From Campylobacter sp. MG1 (GTDB lineage: Bacteria > Campylobacterota > Campylobacteria > Campylobacterales > Campylobacteraceae): a stretch of 51,668 nt of DNA. The stretch covers positions 1-51,668 of the forward strand of contig NZ_JANYME010000011.1 in assembly GCF_026616895.1 (NCBI RefSeq), written 5' to 3'. The position numbers and the translations under genes are program-made. The notes beneath the pieces were generated by a model. That model was not told the origin of the DNA and did not search any database. It worked only from the letters and a program-made list of their open reading frames with translations. Shown piece by piece: positions 27,878-36,800 of this stretch (position 1 is the stretch's first letter; each line of letters starts with the position of its first letter).

Positions 27878-28519
27878 ATGTTTAAAAAAATTAAAAAAAT
27901 AGCTTTTATCTTATTTATTAGCACAAATTTATTTGCATTAACTGAAGGCAAAGAATATGAAGTTTTAAAAAAACCTATTGCAAATTCAGATAACAGCATT
28001 ACCGAGATATGGTCTTATCAATGTTCTCATTGTTACAAACATCAAATAGCAAAAACAGTGCAAGAATTAGCAAATATTTCTAATGATGTAAAAATAAATA
28101 TGATGATGGTAAAAACTTGGGGTAAATTTGGTAAAGAAATGGCGAATTTATTAGCATATGCACAATATCAAGATGAAAAAAATAATATAAAATTATATGA
28201 TGAAAATAGTTTATATCATAATATAAGCAAAATTTATTTTGTTGATGTATTTAAAAATAAACAAACTTGGGATAATAATGCTGATAATTTTTATAAAAGT
28301 GGGCTTAAACTATTAGGAATTTCAAAAAGACAATTAAATAAATTTATAGAAAGCCCAGAAGGTCAATATTTATTGCAATCAACTGATATTGCTGATATTA
28401 TAGCCGACAAAACAGGGACACCTAGCTTTATCGTAAATGGCAAATATTTAATAAAATTAGAAAATTTACAATCTATGCAAGATTTAATAAATGTGGCAAA
28501 AGAACTAATAAATAAATAG
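27878..28519 (+). CDS. DsbA-like thiol:disulfide oxidoreductase
   Basis: The 213-residue precursor has a signal peptide ending LFA, so it works in the periplasm. The thioredoxin-fold active site is CSHC near residues 49-52, in the DsbA-like context IWSYQCSHCYKHQ, and the cis-proline loop is GTPSF near residue 186. It should introduce or exchange disulfides in exported proteins. CSHC differs from the CPHC of classical DsbA, which may shift its redox potential. AAGGAG precedes the ATG. It is monocistronic, ending at a shared terminator. Confidence 0.85.
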   Translation: MFKKIKKIAFILFISTNLFALTEGKEYEVLKKPIANSDNSITEIWSYQCSHCYKHQIAKTVQELANISNDVKINMMMVKTWGKFGKEMANLLAYAQYQDEKNNIKLYDENSLYHNISKIYFVDVFKNKQTWDNNADNFYKSGLKLLGISKRQLNKFIESPEGQYLLQSTDIADIIADKTGTPSFIVNGKYLIKLENLQSMQDLINVAKELINK

Positions 28520-28537
28520 CACTTAGAAGTGCTATTT
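28514..28537. terminator. Bidirectional terminator between convergent genes
   Basis: An 11-bp perfect stem (AAATAGCACTT / AAGTGCTATTT) with a 2-nt loop overlaps the last codons of the DsbA-like gene and the end of the DUF59 gene. Confidence 0.75.
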
Positions 28538-28828
28538 ACCAAGCCCTAAAGAACTTTTGACCTCATCGCTAGCCATTTCTATACTCCAAGCAGGCTCAAA
28601 CACTAAATCAATATCAACACTATCTATTCCATCTACACTTAAAACAGAGTCTTTTACCCAAGTTATCAGTAAATCATGCATAGGACAAGATTTAGTAGAT
28701 AAGGTCATAGTGATTTTACAATATGAATTATCAATTTGTATATCATAAATAAGCCCTAAAGCTAAAATATCAAAACCCACTTCAGGGTCAATTACATTTG
28801 AAATTGCATTAATTACTTGCTTTTTCAT
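28532..28828 (-). CDS. MIP18/DUF59-family metal-sulfur cluster assembly protein
   Basis: The 98-residue protein carries the family pattern: VIDPEVGFDILALGLIYDI at the start, TMTLSTKSCPMHDLL with the conserved Cys in the middle, and VFEPAWSIEMASDEVK at the end. Family members (PaaD, SufT, MIP18) help deliver or mature Fe-S clusters. Its start overlaps the membrane-protein gene by 20 bp, so it is the last gene of a three-gene operon whose first member has a Crp/Fnr-type promoter. Confidence 0.88.
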   Translation of the reverse strand: MKKQVINAISNVIDPEVGFDILALGLIYDIQIDNSYCKITMTLSTKSCPMHDLLITWVKDSVLSVDGIDSVDIDLVFEPAWSIEMASDEVKSSLGLGK

Positions 28829-29957
28829 TCTTTGCTCCTTTGTAATTTATATAAGTAAAAAAATTGATTACATTAATTAAAAGACCTATATTTAACGCTA
28901 TATATAAATAAATTGATGAACTAAAATAAAGAGAAATTACTAAGCATATATTAATTAGCATAGTAAAAAAAGCTGCTTTTTTAATCACCATATCATCTAA
29001 TAAAGGGACTTTTATTTTTCCGATTAATTTTGAAATAAAATGAAACCATATTAAAAATGGCAAAATCTTATAAATATGTGCGATTATAAAAGGTAAAATC
29101 GTTGCAAAAATTAATAATTTAATAGCTAAAGCATAGTCTAAAACATAAAATTCTCTCATCGCTAAAAACGAGCCAATACAAGCAAAAACAATATTTAAAT
29201 TCCAATAATCTTTAGCCTTTCTTGTTCGTATTTTAAGTATATATAAACACCAAAACACAAAACAAGCTAGGGAAAAAATCGCTATACTTTTATGAAAAAA
29301 TGCTAAAAAATACGCCGCTAAACTAAGCCATAATAAATAATTTTTATGCTTATGAGTTAGTGCAAACATTGGCAATAATACACTAGCAGCACCTATACAA
29401 ATAAACAAAATAAAACCTAACATAAAATATATATGAAGATGAAGAATTAGTTCATAATCTAAATATATAAGCCCGTTTAAAATAAGCGCAATTAAACCAG
29501 CACAAACTAAGCCTAATGCTAAAAAAACAACCCCACAAAATAAAGCACTTTTAGCAATATTATTAAAATCAAAAAATGATATTAAAAACAGCACAATAAA
29601 ATAAAAAACACTTAAAATCATAGCAAATACGCTATATTTTAGTAATTCCAAATCATAATTTAAAAACGAATACATAATAAAGGCTAAAGAGATATTACAA
29701 ATAAAACTCACAAAAAATACACCTTTTATACTAAAGAATGCTTTTTCATAAATTACCGAGCTTAATTGATAAAGGCTACCTATTATTATATTTAAAGCAA
29801 ATCCAGCAAAAAAACAATGTAAAAACGCTTTAAATTGATAACTCTCAAAATCATAATTTGAATAAGAAAATAAAAACATAAAAGCTAATAAATAGCAAAA
29901 TGCAAATATAAAATAAATAGCCACCACTTTAAATGGTGGTGCGAATGCGTTTAACAT
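28809..29957 (-). CDS. Polytopic His-rich membrane protein, NnrS/haem-copper-like
   Basis: The 382-residue protein has about 12 predicted helices. Histidines fall in or beside helices: AFLHCFFAGF, LILHLHIYFMLGF, FALTHKHKN, AFFHKS and IAHIYKILPFLIWFHF. This pattern recalls NnrS-like and cytochrome-oxidase-subunit-I-like proteins, but I cannot align it to either by eye. It lies between a DUF2249 gene (10 bp upstream) and a DUF59 gene (overlapping), a grouping seen around nitric-oxide and low-oxygen responses. I infer a haem-binding or NO-related role; this is not shown. Confidence 0.55.
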   Translation of the reverse strand: MLNAFAPPFKVVAIYFIFAFCYLLAFMFLFSYSNYDFESYQFKAFLHCFFAGFALNIIIGSLYQLSSVIYEKAFFSIKGVFFVSFICNISLAFIMYSFLNYDLELLKYSVFAMILSVFYFIVLFLISFFDFNNIAKSALFCGVVFLALGLVCAGLIALILNGLIYLDYELILHLHIYFMLGFILFICIGAASVLLPMFALTHKHKNYLLWLSLAAYFLAFFHKSIAIFSLACFVFWCLYILKIRTRKAKDYWNLNIVFACIGSFLAMREFYVLDYALAIKLLIFATILPFIIAHIYKILPFLIWFHFISKLIGKIKVPLLDDMVIKKAAFFTMLINICLVISLYFSSSIYLYIALNIGLLINVINFFTYINYKGAKNEKASN

Positions 29958-29967
29958 AATTTAACCC

Positions 29968-30288
29968 TTATGGATGGTCTTTACAAGCTTCATCAAAATT
30001 GCTATGCTCTTTAATTTTAGTAAATACTAGCCAAAAAAGTCCATCTTTTTGTGTAGTTTGAATATCATAATATGGCTTCACGCTAGGAAGTAAGCCTAAA
30101 GGATTTTTATGATTTAGCATAATTAATTTTTGATTAGGCTTTAAATTATTTAAGCCAACTCTAGCATTTATCATAGGTTCAGGTGGCATACACTGACTAC
30201 TATCAAAAGCTAAATATTCATCATTCTCATAAAACTCAACCGTAGCATTTGCTAAACTAACTTTTTTCCAAAATTTAAAATCAAACAT
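29968..30288 (-). CDS. DUF2249-like small protein
   Basis: The 106-residue soluble protein has the DUF2249 layout: MPPEPMINARVGLNNLKPNQKL followed by LMLNHKNPLGLLPSV-type and YYDIQTTQKDGLFWLVFTK strands. DUF2249 proteins are TusA-like in fold and often accompany nitric-oxide and Fe-S genes; their reaction is not defined. It leads the operon with the membrane protein and DUF59 gene. AAAGGAGAAAAAATG gives a strong start. A perfect TTGACTTAAGTCAA palindrome lies upstream. Confidence 0.65.
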   Translation of the reverse strand: MFDFKFWKKVSLANATVEFYENDEYLAFDSSQCMPPEPMINARVGLNNLKPNQKLIMLNHKNPLGLLPSVKPYYDIQTTQKDGLFWLVFTKIKEHSNFDEACKDHP

Positions 30289-30309
30289 TTTTTCTCCTTT
30301 TTTCTCACT

Positions 30310-30351
30310 ATTCTAAAAAAGTTTAAAAATTTTGACTTTGACTTAAGTCAA
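30310..30351 (-). promoter_or_regulatory. Crp/Fnr-type operator and -10 of the DUF2249 operon
   Basis: TTGACTTAAGTCAA at 30338-30351 is a perfect 14-bp palindrome of the Crp/Fnr type (TTGAC-N4-GTCAA). A -10-like TAGAAT lies at 30315-30310. If transcription begins about seven bases after it (30303), the palindrome centre is at -41.5, the class II activator position. NssR is the best known Crp/Fnr-family regulator in Campylobacter; which regulator binds here is not known. Confidence 0.6.
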
Positions 30352-30718
30352 TTTGAAGTTCAAAAAAAGAAAAATTAAATACTTAAATAAATTTTTTAAA
30401 AAAAACTTTTATAAATTATTTTTTTTAAAACTTTTTATAATCTAAAAATATTAAATATTTTTTAAACAATACAAAAGCTAAAGATTAAAATATTTTTTAG
30501 AAAAAATTAGAATTTTCAAAAAAATACTAAAGAATTACCTAAAAACATAGCAAAAATCGGCGAAAACTTCTAATTTTAAAGCAAATAAACCATAAAAAAT
30601 ATTAAAAATTTTTCTAGTGGGGGCGGCTAATTTTTAAAATTTTAAAAAATAAAGTGTGGTGAGTTTATAAGCAGTGCAAGTTTATAATGCCTTTAGATTT
30701 TTTTGGATTGTGCTTTAT
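30352..30718. other. AT-rich gap, no gene seen
   Basis: I find no ORF with a credible start in this stretch, and no tRNA or tRNA-like fold. It holds a short G-rich patch (AGTGGGGGCGGC near 30616) that is unusual here. Two direct copies of AGTTTATAA (30662-30670 and 30679-30687) lie in what would be the 3' region of the small ORF that follows. It marks the change from core genes to the accessory region, but I see no attachment site. Confidence 0.4.
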
Positions 30719-30784
30719 TTAGAAACTTTTTAAAGTTCTAAGTAAAGCGATTACAAGAATTAAAAATAAAATATATTCTATCAT
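30719..30784 (-). CDS. 21-codon hydrophobic ORF, possible type I toxin
   Basis: The peptide begins MIEYILFLILVIALLRTL and ends in KSF: one membrane helix with a short basic tail, the form of type I toxins. AAGG directly abuts the ATG, which is too close to be ideal; GGTG lies 8 bases upstream. An in-frame ATG at 30808 would add eight residues. The 3' sequence contains an 8-bp long-range pair (AAATAAAG / CTTTATTT) ending in a T-run. A TATAAT on the plus strand (30683-30688) could make an antisense RNA. Small ORFs like this also occur by chance. Confidence 0.3.
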   Translation of the reverse strand: MIEYILFLILVIALLRTLKSF

Positions 30785-31004
30785 CCTTAATTCACCATAT
30801 CTTTCCATCCAATAAAAAACAAAATGTAAAAATAATTTTTAAAAAATCATCTTTAATTTTTAACTCTAACGAAAGACACAAGTATTTTACCATATTTTCC
30901 TTAAAAAAATTTTAAATAATTAATCATTTGTTAATTATTTTATGCTATGCGTGGGGTAGCGAATTCAAATTTATTAAAATATAAATTGAATTCAAGATTA
31001 TTTA

Positions 31005-31223
31005 TTATTTTATTTTTTCAATTTCAAAAACTTTATTTTTTATATACTCATAGCTTTTTGCTTTTTCGTAATTATCAAACCACGAAACAACCCAATTTGG
31101 TGGGGTTTTATCTTTTCTATTCCAGTTGTAAATCGTACCGACAGGTGTATCTATTAACTTTGAAAAATCATCTAAATTAAGTCCATTTTTTTTAAGTCTA
31201 TCGTTAAATTCTTTTTGCGTCAT
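31005..31223 (-). CDS. Small helix-turn-helix repressor (switch 1)
   Basis: The 72-residue protein begins MTQKEFNDRLKKNGLNLDDF. I chose the ATG at 31223 because AAAAGGAGAAAAT precedes it; the frame is open 19 codons further up without a site. The helix-turn-helix is LNLDDFSKLIDTPVGTIYNWN. It is paralogous to the protein at 51158-51373: both share a helix-turn-helix ending in NWN, then P-WV-SW--NY. It is divergent from the plus-strand genes from 31540, with operator-like repeats in between, and so resembles a lysogeny or plasmid-copy repressor. Confidence 0.7.
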   Translation of the reverse strand: MTQKEFNDRLKKNGLNLDDFSKLIDTPVGTIYNWNRKDKTPPNWVVSWFDNYEKAKSYEYIKNKVFEIEKIK

Positions 31224-31273
31224 ATTTTCTCCTTTTAAAAAATTATCGTAGATAGTAGCATCTTTATATATAT

Positions 31274-31410
31274 TTGTCAAATAATCAAAAAAAATAAAAA
31301 TATTTTGATGAAAAATCTATAATTTAAGTTTAATTTAAGAATATTATGTTACATTTCGTTTAATTTGTTTTAAAATCAATAATTTATAAAATAATTTGAT
31401 TAATTAACAA
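31274..31410. promoter_or_regulatory. Divergent control region with inverted operator pair (switch 1)
   Basis: TTGTCAAATAATCAA at 31274-31288 matches the reverse complement of 31396-31410 (TTGTTAATTAATCAA) at 13 of 15 positions. The second copy is itself almost palindromic. The pair brackets the space in which the repressor promoter and the plus-strand promoter must lie, as expected of operators for the adjacent repressor. Confidence 0.45.
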
Positions 31411-31439
31411 ATATATACCAACGAAAGGAGACTAATCAA

Positions 31440-31448
31440 ATGCCATAA
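31440..31448 (+). other. Two-codon ORF (Met-Pro-stop) with ideal ribosome site
   Basis: AAAGGAG at 31424-31430 is followed after 9 nt by ATGCCATAA. The Shine-Dalgarno is the best in the neighbourhood but serves only Met-Pro. The next frame continues with 15 Lys-rich codons but has no start codon. It could be a leader controlling the 31540 gene, or the remnant of a frameshifted small gene. Confidence 0.35.
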
Positions 31449-31539
31449 AGAAAACAAAAAAAGATTTTTTAAAAATCAAGGATAAAAAATAAGTTGCTTT
31501 TTTAAAGCTAAAAAATAAAAAACTAAAAAAGGATAAAAA

Positions 31540-31866
31540 ATGATTAATTACTTAGATAGAACAAGAGTAAATGTAGAAACAAGACTAGCAAATGAGATAA
31601 AAAGAGAATTAGTAAATAAAGGTGCTAAAAGCAAAGTAGCTAAAAAATTCTTAGGATTTTTTACTCAAAATAAATTAAACATTTGCGAGTATCAAAAAGC
31701 AAATGGATTTAGCCTACACCAAGTATTAAAAGCCGAAAAGCTAGTTAGCACCGATTTAATGGTGATTTTTAGTGATGAGATATTTATTAACAATATCTCA
31801 TCTTTAAAAGAAAACGAAAACATAGAAAATTATATGTTTTCAGCAATTAAAAGGCTTTTTGCTTAA
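31540..31866 (+). CDS. Unknown 108-residue protein, first gene after switch 1
   Basis: I do not recognise this protein. It is basic and helical (NEIKRELVNKGAKSKVAKKFLGFF) without membrane segments or signal peptide, so it is probably cytoplasmic and might bind nucleic acid. AAAGGATAAAAA precedes the ATG. It is transcribed away from the repressor at 31005-31223, and a strong terminator follows, so it may be the only product of a short early transcript. Confidence 0.6.
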   Translation: MINYLDRTRVNVETRLANEIKRELVNKGAKSKVAKKFLGFFTQNKLNICEYQKANGFSLHQVLKAEKLVSTDLMVIFSDEIFINNISSLKENENIENYMFSAIKRLFA

Positions 31867-31875
31867 TAGCCTTTT

Positions 31876-31906
31876 AGCCCTTGTAGTGAGCAAGGGCTTT
31901 TATTTT
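31876..31906 (+). terminator. Rho-independent terminator
   Basis: An 8-bp stem (AGCCCTTG / CAAGGGCT) with a 7-nt loop is followed by TTTATTTT, 9 bp after the stop of the 108-residue gene. Confidence 0.8.
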
Positions 31907-31936
31907 AAGCAAAAATTATAAATGAAAGGATAAAAA

Positions 31937-33166
31937 ATGAACACACAAGAGATTTTAAACAAATATTCAAATGAAACAAATATAAAAAAGATAAGCTTAG
32001 ATGAGATTATAATTCTTATAAAAGCTAATAAATTTAACGATATTTATTTTAAGCTTAATGATAAGACAAAACTAGATAAATACGATATTTTAGATAATGA
32101 TTTAAGCGAACAAATACTTAATGATGAAAACTTGCATCAAAGACTTTTTTACTTAAAAATAAGACTTAATTTTAATGATGATTTAGCACAAGATTTATTA
32201 AATAAAAATTATTGTTATATTCAAACATTTAGTAGCGTATTACAAATTAAGTTTAAAGATTTTATATTGCAAAATCCACAAAATATAGGATTTAGATACT
32301 TATGCGATGAGTTAAAATATGATTTTGATTTTCTTACAAAATATATAAAATCAAAAAAAGATGATTTAAATAATGATATAAATTATAAAGATAATATAAA
32401 AAAACAAAACAATTATTTTAATTTAGCACTAAACCATTTTAAGCCAAATCAAGCTTACAATAAAAAGCTTTTAGAATGCTTTACAAATAATGATATAGAA
32501 TTATTTAAATATAATTTAGATAGATTTAAATTAAAGGATACTTTTACATTAAAAGACGCTTTAAATGATATTAAAAAATATAAAAAAATACTTTTAAACG
32601 ATAAAAATAACCTAAAACAAAACTATATTAATTTTTGTCTTAATGAGATAAATACTCTTAATGATGATGAGTTTAAGACTTTTATTGAAAATTATTCATT
32701 TGTATTAAAAACATTAGAAAAATTAATAAAGGATTTTAATTTTACAAAAAGATTTATAAAATTAAAAGAATATTTTTCAATATTTTTAGATTATTTAGAT
32801 AATAATAATAAAAATATAAAACTAACTTTTAATAACGAACAAGCAAAAGAATTAATAAGCATAAACGAAAAAGTAACAAATATCATTAATGTAATAGATG
32901 ATGAAGAAGATATATTAATAAGTTTTGCAAATACTTCAAGTTATATTAAAGCAAAATATAACAAATTTAATAAAAATATAAGCGAGTTAATAAGCATAGC
33001 TTACACAAATGATTTAATACAAAATCCTATTTATTCTAATATAGATGAGAGATTAAATATAGCTAGTTTAATAATTAATGATAACACAGCTACATTTTTA
33101 AGATACAACGATACTACAAAAACAACCGAAAAAGAAGTTTATTCTTTTAACAAATTAGCACAATAA
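31937..33166 (+). CDS. Unknown 409-residue Asn/Lys-rich protein
   Basis: I recognise no domain. The protein is soluble, predicted mostly helical, and extremely rich in Asn, Asp, Lys and Ile, reflecting a coding sequence even poorer in G+C than the chromosome around it. Repeated short elements such as NDDLAQDLLNKN, DDEFKTFIENY and DEEDILISF suggest helical repeats, but no regular period is clear. AAAGGATAAAAA precedes the ATG. It is followed after 12 bp by a second unknown gene, forming a pair between two terminators. Confidence 0.6.
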   Translation: MNTQEILNKYSNETNIKKISLDEIIILIKANKFNDIYFKLNDKTKLDKYDILDNDLSEQILNDENLHQRLFYLKIRLNFNDDLAQDLLNKNYCYIQTFSSVLQIKFKDFILQNPQNIGFRYLCDELKYDFDFLTKYIKSKKDDLNNDINYKDNIKKQNNYFNLALNHFKPNQAYNKKLLECFTNNDIELFKYNLDRFKLKDTFTLKDALNDIKKYKKILLNDKNNLKQNYINFCLNEINTLNDDEFKTFIENYSFVLKTLEKLIKDFNFTKRFIKLKEYFSIFLDYLDNNNKNIKLTFNNEQAKELISINEKVTNIINVIDDEEDILISFANTSSYIKAKYNKFNKNISELISIAYTNDLIQNPIYSNIDERLNIASLIINDNTATFLRYNDTTKTTEKEVYSFNKLAQ

Positions 33167-33178
33167 AAAGGAGAAAAA

Positions 33179-33760
33179 ATGATAAATATAAAAACAAGAG
33201 AAAAATATAACTTTAAAAATATATATGATAATAAATATTCATTATTTTCATTATCAAATCAAATAAAAGATTACGCTTTAGATGATTATGTTTTTTGTGA
33301 TAAATTTTTAAATGATAATGATTTTTTAGGTGTAATGAGTATTAATGAGATTTTAAAAATTTGCGATGAAAAAAATATTACTTATTATAATTTAAAAACA
33401 ATCTTAGATGATTTTTTCTATGATTATCCAAACAATGAAAAAACAAAAGAAAAATATAAAGACTTAAAATGCTTAGATATTATTTTAGATTATGCAAATG
33501 AGTGTTTTGATAATGCTTATTTAAAATATGAAGAATGCAATGAAAGTATTTATGCAACATATTTTATTTTAAGTTTAAATAAAATTGAACTAAAAGAATA
33601 TTTAATTAATATTAAAAATATTAGCATTTTAGTAGAAGCAATAAAATATGATATTTATTTTAAAAATCTATTTAATAGCATAATTAACCAATTAAGTAAA
33701 AAAGAATTAGAACAATTAATAAATAATAATAATTATGAATATTTAAATTTATTTTTATAA
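33179..33760 (+). CDS. Unknown 193-residue Asn/Lys-rich protein
   Basis: I do not recognise this acidic, helical protein. It has the same composition as its upstream neighbour (Asn, Asp, Lys, Ile, Tyr), with segments such as YALDDYVFCDKFLNDNDFLG and KKELEQLINNNNYEYLNLFL. It might share ancestry with the C-terminal part of that protein, but I could not align them by eye. AAAGGAGAAAAAATG gives a strong start. The gene ends 88 bp before a terminator and faces the giant gene. Confidence 0.55.
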   Translation: MINIKTREKYNFKNIYDNKYSLFSLSNQIKDYALDDYVFCDKFLNDNDFLGVMSINEILKICDEKNITYYNLKTILDDFFYDYPNNEKTKEKYKDLKCLDIILDYANECFDNAYLKYEECNESIYATYFILSLNKIELKEYLINIKNISILVEAIKYDIYFKNLFNSIINQLSKKELEQLINNNNYEYLNLFL

Positions 33761-33847
33761 AAAATACTTTTTATTAAAAATATATTTAAATTATTAAATA
33801 TTAATTTAAAATTATTAAGTTATTTTAAATTAAATATAAAATATTTT

Positions 33848-33880
33848 TGCTAGAGTTTTATACTCTAGCATTAATTTTTT
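33848..33880 (+). terminator. Rho-independent terminator between converging genes
   Basis: A 9-bp perfect stem (TGCTAGAGT / ACTCTAGCA) with a 5-nt loop is followed by TTAATTTTTT on the plus strand. It ends the plus-strand unit 31937-33760 and separates it from the 3' end of the giant gene. Confidence 0.8.
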
Positions 33881-36800
33881 ATTCTAAAAAATCCTTTATT
33901 TTTAAATCTTTAAAATATTTAGCATAAAAAACATCATCTTTTAAAAAGCTAGTTAAATACGCTTTAACATAATATTGATAATCTTGCAATGCTTGATAAT
34001 TATCATCATAATGCTTTATTTTTGCCTTATTTAAATCTAAATAATTATTTATAAAATCATCTATATTTTTATTGAATTTATCAAAATCTTTATAATAATC
34101 AATTTTTAGCATATTTTTAAGCTTAGTAATAGCACCTTTTTGCTTTTCATCTTTTACTAATTTTGCAAATTCTAAAATCAATTTTTCTTTTTTATCTTTA
34201 CTTATTTTTTCTTGTGGTATTAAAAAATCATCATAAATATATTCTCTTACAAAATCATCATTTTTGCTAGGTAATAATCTAAAATCAATCATCACATTTT
34301 TATCACTTAATACTTCACTTAATTTTTGATATACTCTTTCTTCATTATCATAATGTGATATAAAACCTCTTTCTTTTAATTTATCAAAATCAAGGTTTTT
34401 TATTAAACTTCTACTTATTTCTTTTTTATTAGCTATTTCTTTATCTAATCCACCAGCTTTGAAAAAATTAAACAATATTTCTTCTTTTTCATCATCACTT
34501 AATCTTTTTACTATATCAATTTTTTTATCATTTAATCTAGCGTCTTTTATTTGTTTTCTTAATAAAATTTCATTTACATCATCAATACTAAAATCATTTT
34601 CTTTAGCTAAAGAAAAAATCTCATCTTTTGTATTTGCATTTTTAAAATCTACATTTTTATAAAGTTCATTAGTGTTTTCTTTAATTTCATAACTTGCTAT
34701 TTCATTACCCTTTTGTTCTTTTGCAAGTCTTACTTTTTCTTTTATCTCAAAATCAAGTTTAGCAATATCATCATTTAATTTAATTATCAAATCATCATCA
34801 TTAAATACTTGCACTTTATATTCTTTTGCTTCGTTGATTTTTTTAAGTGCATTGTATTTTATCTCGCCTTGTTCTTTTAAAACATCACTAAACTTAGCAA
34901 AACTATTTTTTAATCTTTGTAAAATATTTGTATTATCATCTAAACTAAACTCTTTTACTAAATCAAATCTTGTATCAACTCCATCAATTTTATCATATAT
35001 AAAAAGCTCATATTTATTAAAGCTTTTTCTTTGATAATTCACATAAACTCCATCATAGCTTAGTAAAAAATCGTGTGAGTGTTGATTAGTCCTTAAATGC
35101 TCTTTTATAAGCTTATTTGTATCTGCATTTTTAGGATATTCTTTACCACCGATTACTACATTCTCGCTTTCTTTTATATCAAGGCTTTTTATTAGCTTTT
35201 GCGTTTTATTTGCTTTGCTAAAAAGTGCTTGATTTTTACTTAACATTTGCTCGTTATTGTGATTTTCAGCTTCAATTGCTGCTTTATTCTCTATTAATTT
35301 AGCTCTTTGTTTCATTAGCTCGTGCATTTTAGTTGCTAATTCATTACCATTTGCCAAATTAGACATTGTTTCAAATGGTATATCTCCTGCAAAATTTTCA
35401 GCACTATTTAAATTGCTATCTTTTGCAAAAAAGGTTCTAGCAATATTTTGCTTATGCTTTAATATATCATAAACTTTAGCATCAAAACTCTCTTCTAAAA
35501 CATAGTTATAACTTTTTACACTAAAATTATCATATATCTTATTTAGCTCATTTCCTTGCCTTTCAGCTCTGCCTAGTGCTTGCATATAATCAGCTGCGTT
35601 CCAAGGTGCGTCTATATTATGAAGTGCTACTATGCGTTTTTGCACATTCACTCCAGCTCCAAGTTTTTGTCTTGAGCCAATTAAAACCCTAACTTCTCCA
35701 TTCTGCATTTTTTCTAAAGCTTTTGCTATTTCTTCATTTCTTTTATTCTCATTTGTGATTTTATCAAAATCTCTAATATTTACGATTTCGCTTTCTTTAA
35801 ACTCACCACTTTTTATTAATTTTTCTCTTATCTCATCTTGCATAGCATTTGATTTGTCTAAAAACACAATTTGAGTTCCCTTGTCCTTTTGCCATTCTTT
35901 TGCATTACTAATTATATTTTTTACTGCCGTATTTATTTTACTATTTTCATCATCTAAACTACCACCATTAAGTCTTATATCAATACTATCATTCATTCTA
36001 GCTGCATTTAATTCTCCATTAGCTGCAAGTTTTCTAGCATATATTTTATCACTTGAAAAAGTGCCTTCATATTTTTCGCTTAGTCTATTTTCATCATACA
36101 TTTTTTTATAGTGTTCTAATCCTGCTAATGCGTGATTATTACTATTATTTAAATCATCATAAAACTTAGCATATAATCTATTTCTAGCTTTGTGTTCGTC
36201 TGTAGGCTTAATAGCTACTTCAATATGCTCTATTTTAGGTGCAAGACTTCTTAGTTTTTCGTGTGCTATTAAATCTCCATTCTTAGCACGAAGTTCCCAA
36301 ATTTCTTTAAGCTCTTTATTACTCATATAATCCATTACATTAAAAAGCATATTTTTAAGAGTTTTAATATTTACAATATCAGTTATTCTAGTAGCTTCTA
36401 CTAGCTCATTTTTTGCATTAGGCTCTAGCACTGTTTCAATTTTTGCGTGTGCATTTATAAAATCATCAAGTGAGTGTATGTTATAAGCTTTTAGTTCATC
36501 AGGTTTTAGCATTCTCATATATGAATATAGCTCTGTTATACTGTTGCTTAGTGGTGTGCCTGTAGAAAAAACAATTCTTTTATCATTATCTCTTAAAAAG
36601 CTAGTTTTTATATACATATCATAAGCTATATCACTTGCATCATTTGCACCAAGTCCTTTTAAGTTTTTAAAACTTGAATAAAAGCTCATATTCTTAAACT
36701 TATGTGCTTCATCTACAAAAAGTGCATCTATACCTAAATCATCAAAAAACACATTATCTTTTTCTTTATTTGCAATTTCAAGTCTATTTTTTAACTTGTT

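Noticed and set aside
30616-30630. G-rich patch as a possible poly-G phase-variation tract
   Set aside because: The longest G run is five and it is not in a coding frame; Campylobacter phase-variable tracts are usually eight or more.
30289-31004. tRNA or attachment site at the left edge of the accessory region
   Set aside because: I found no cloverleaf, no GGTTCRA-type T-arm and no long direct repeat shared with another edge; the outer end may lie outside the window.
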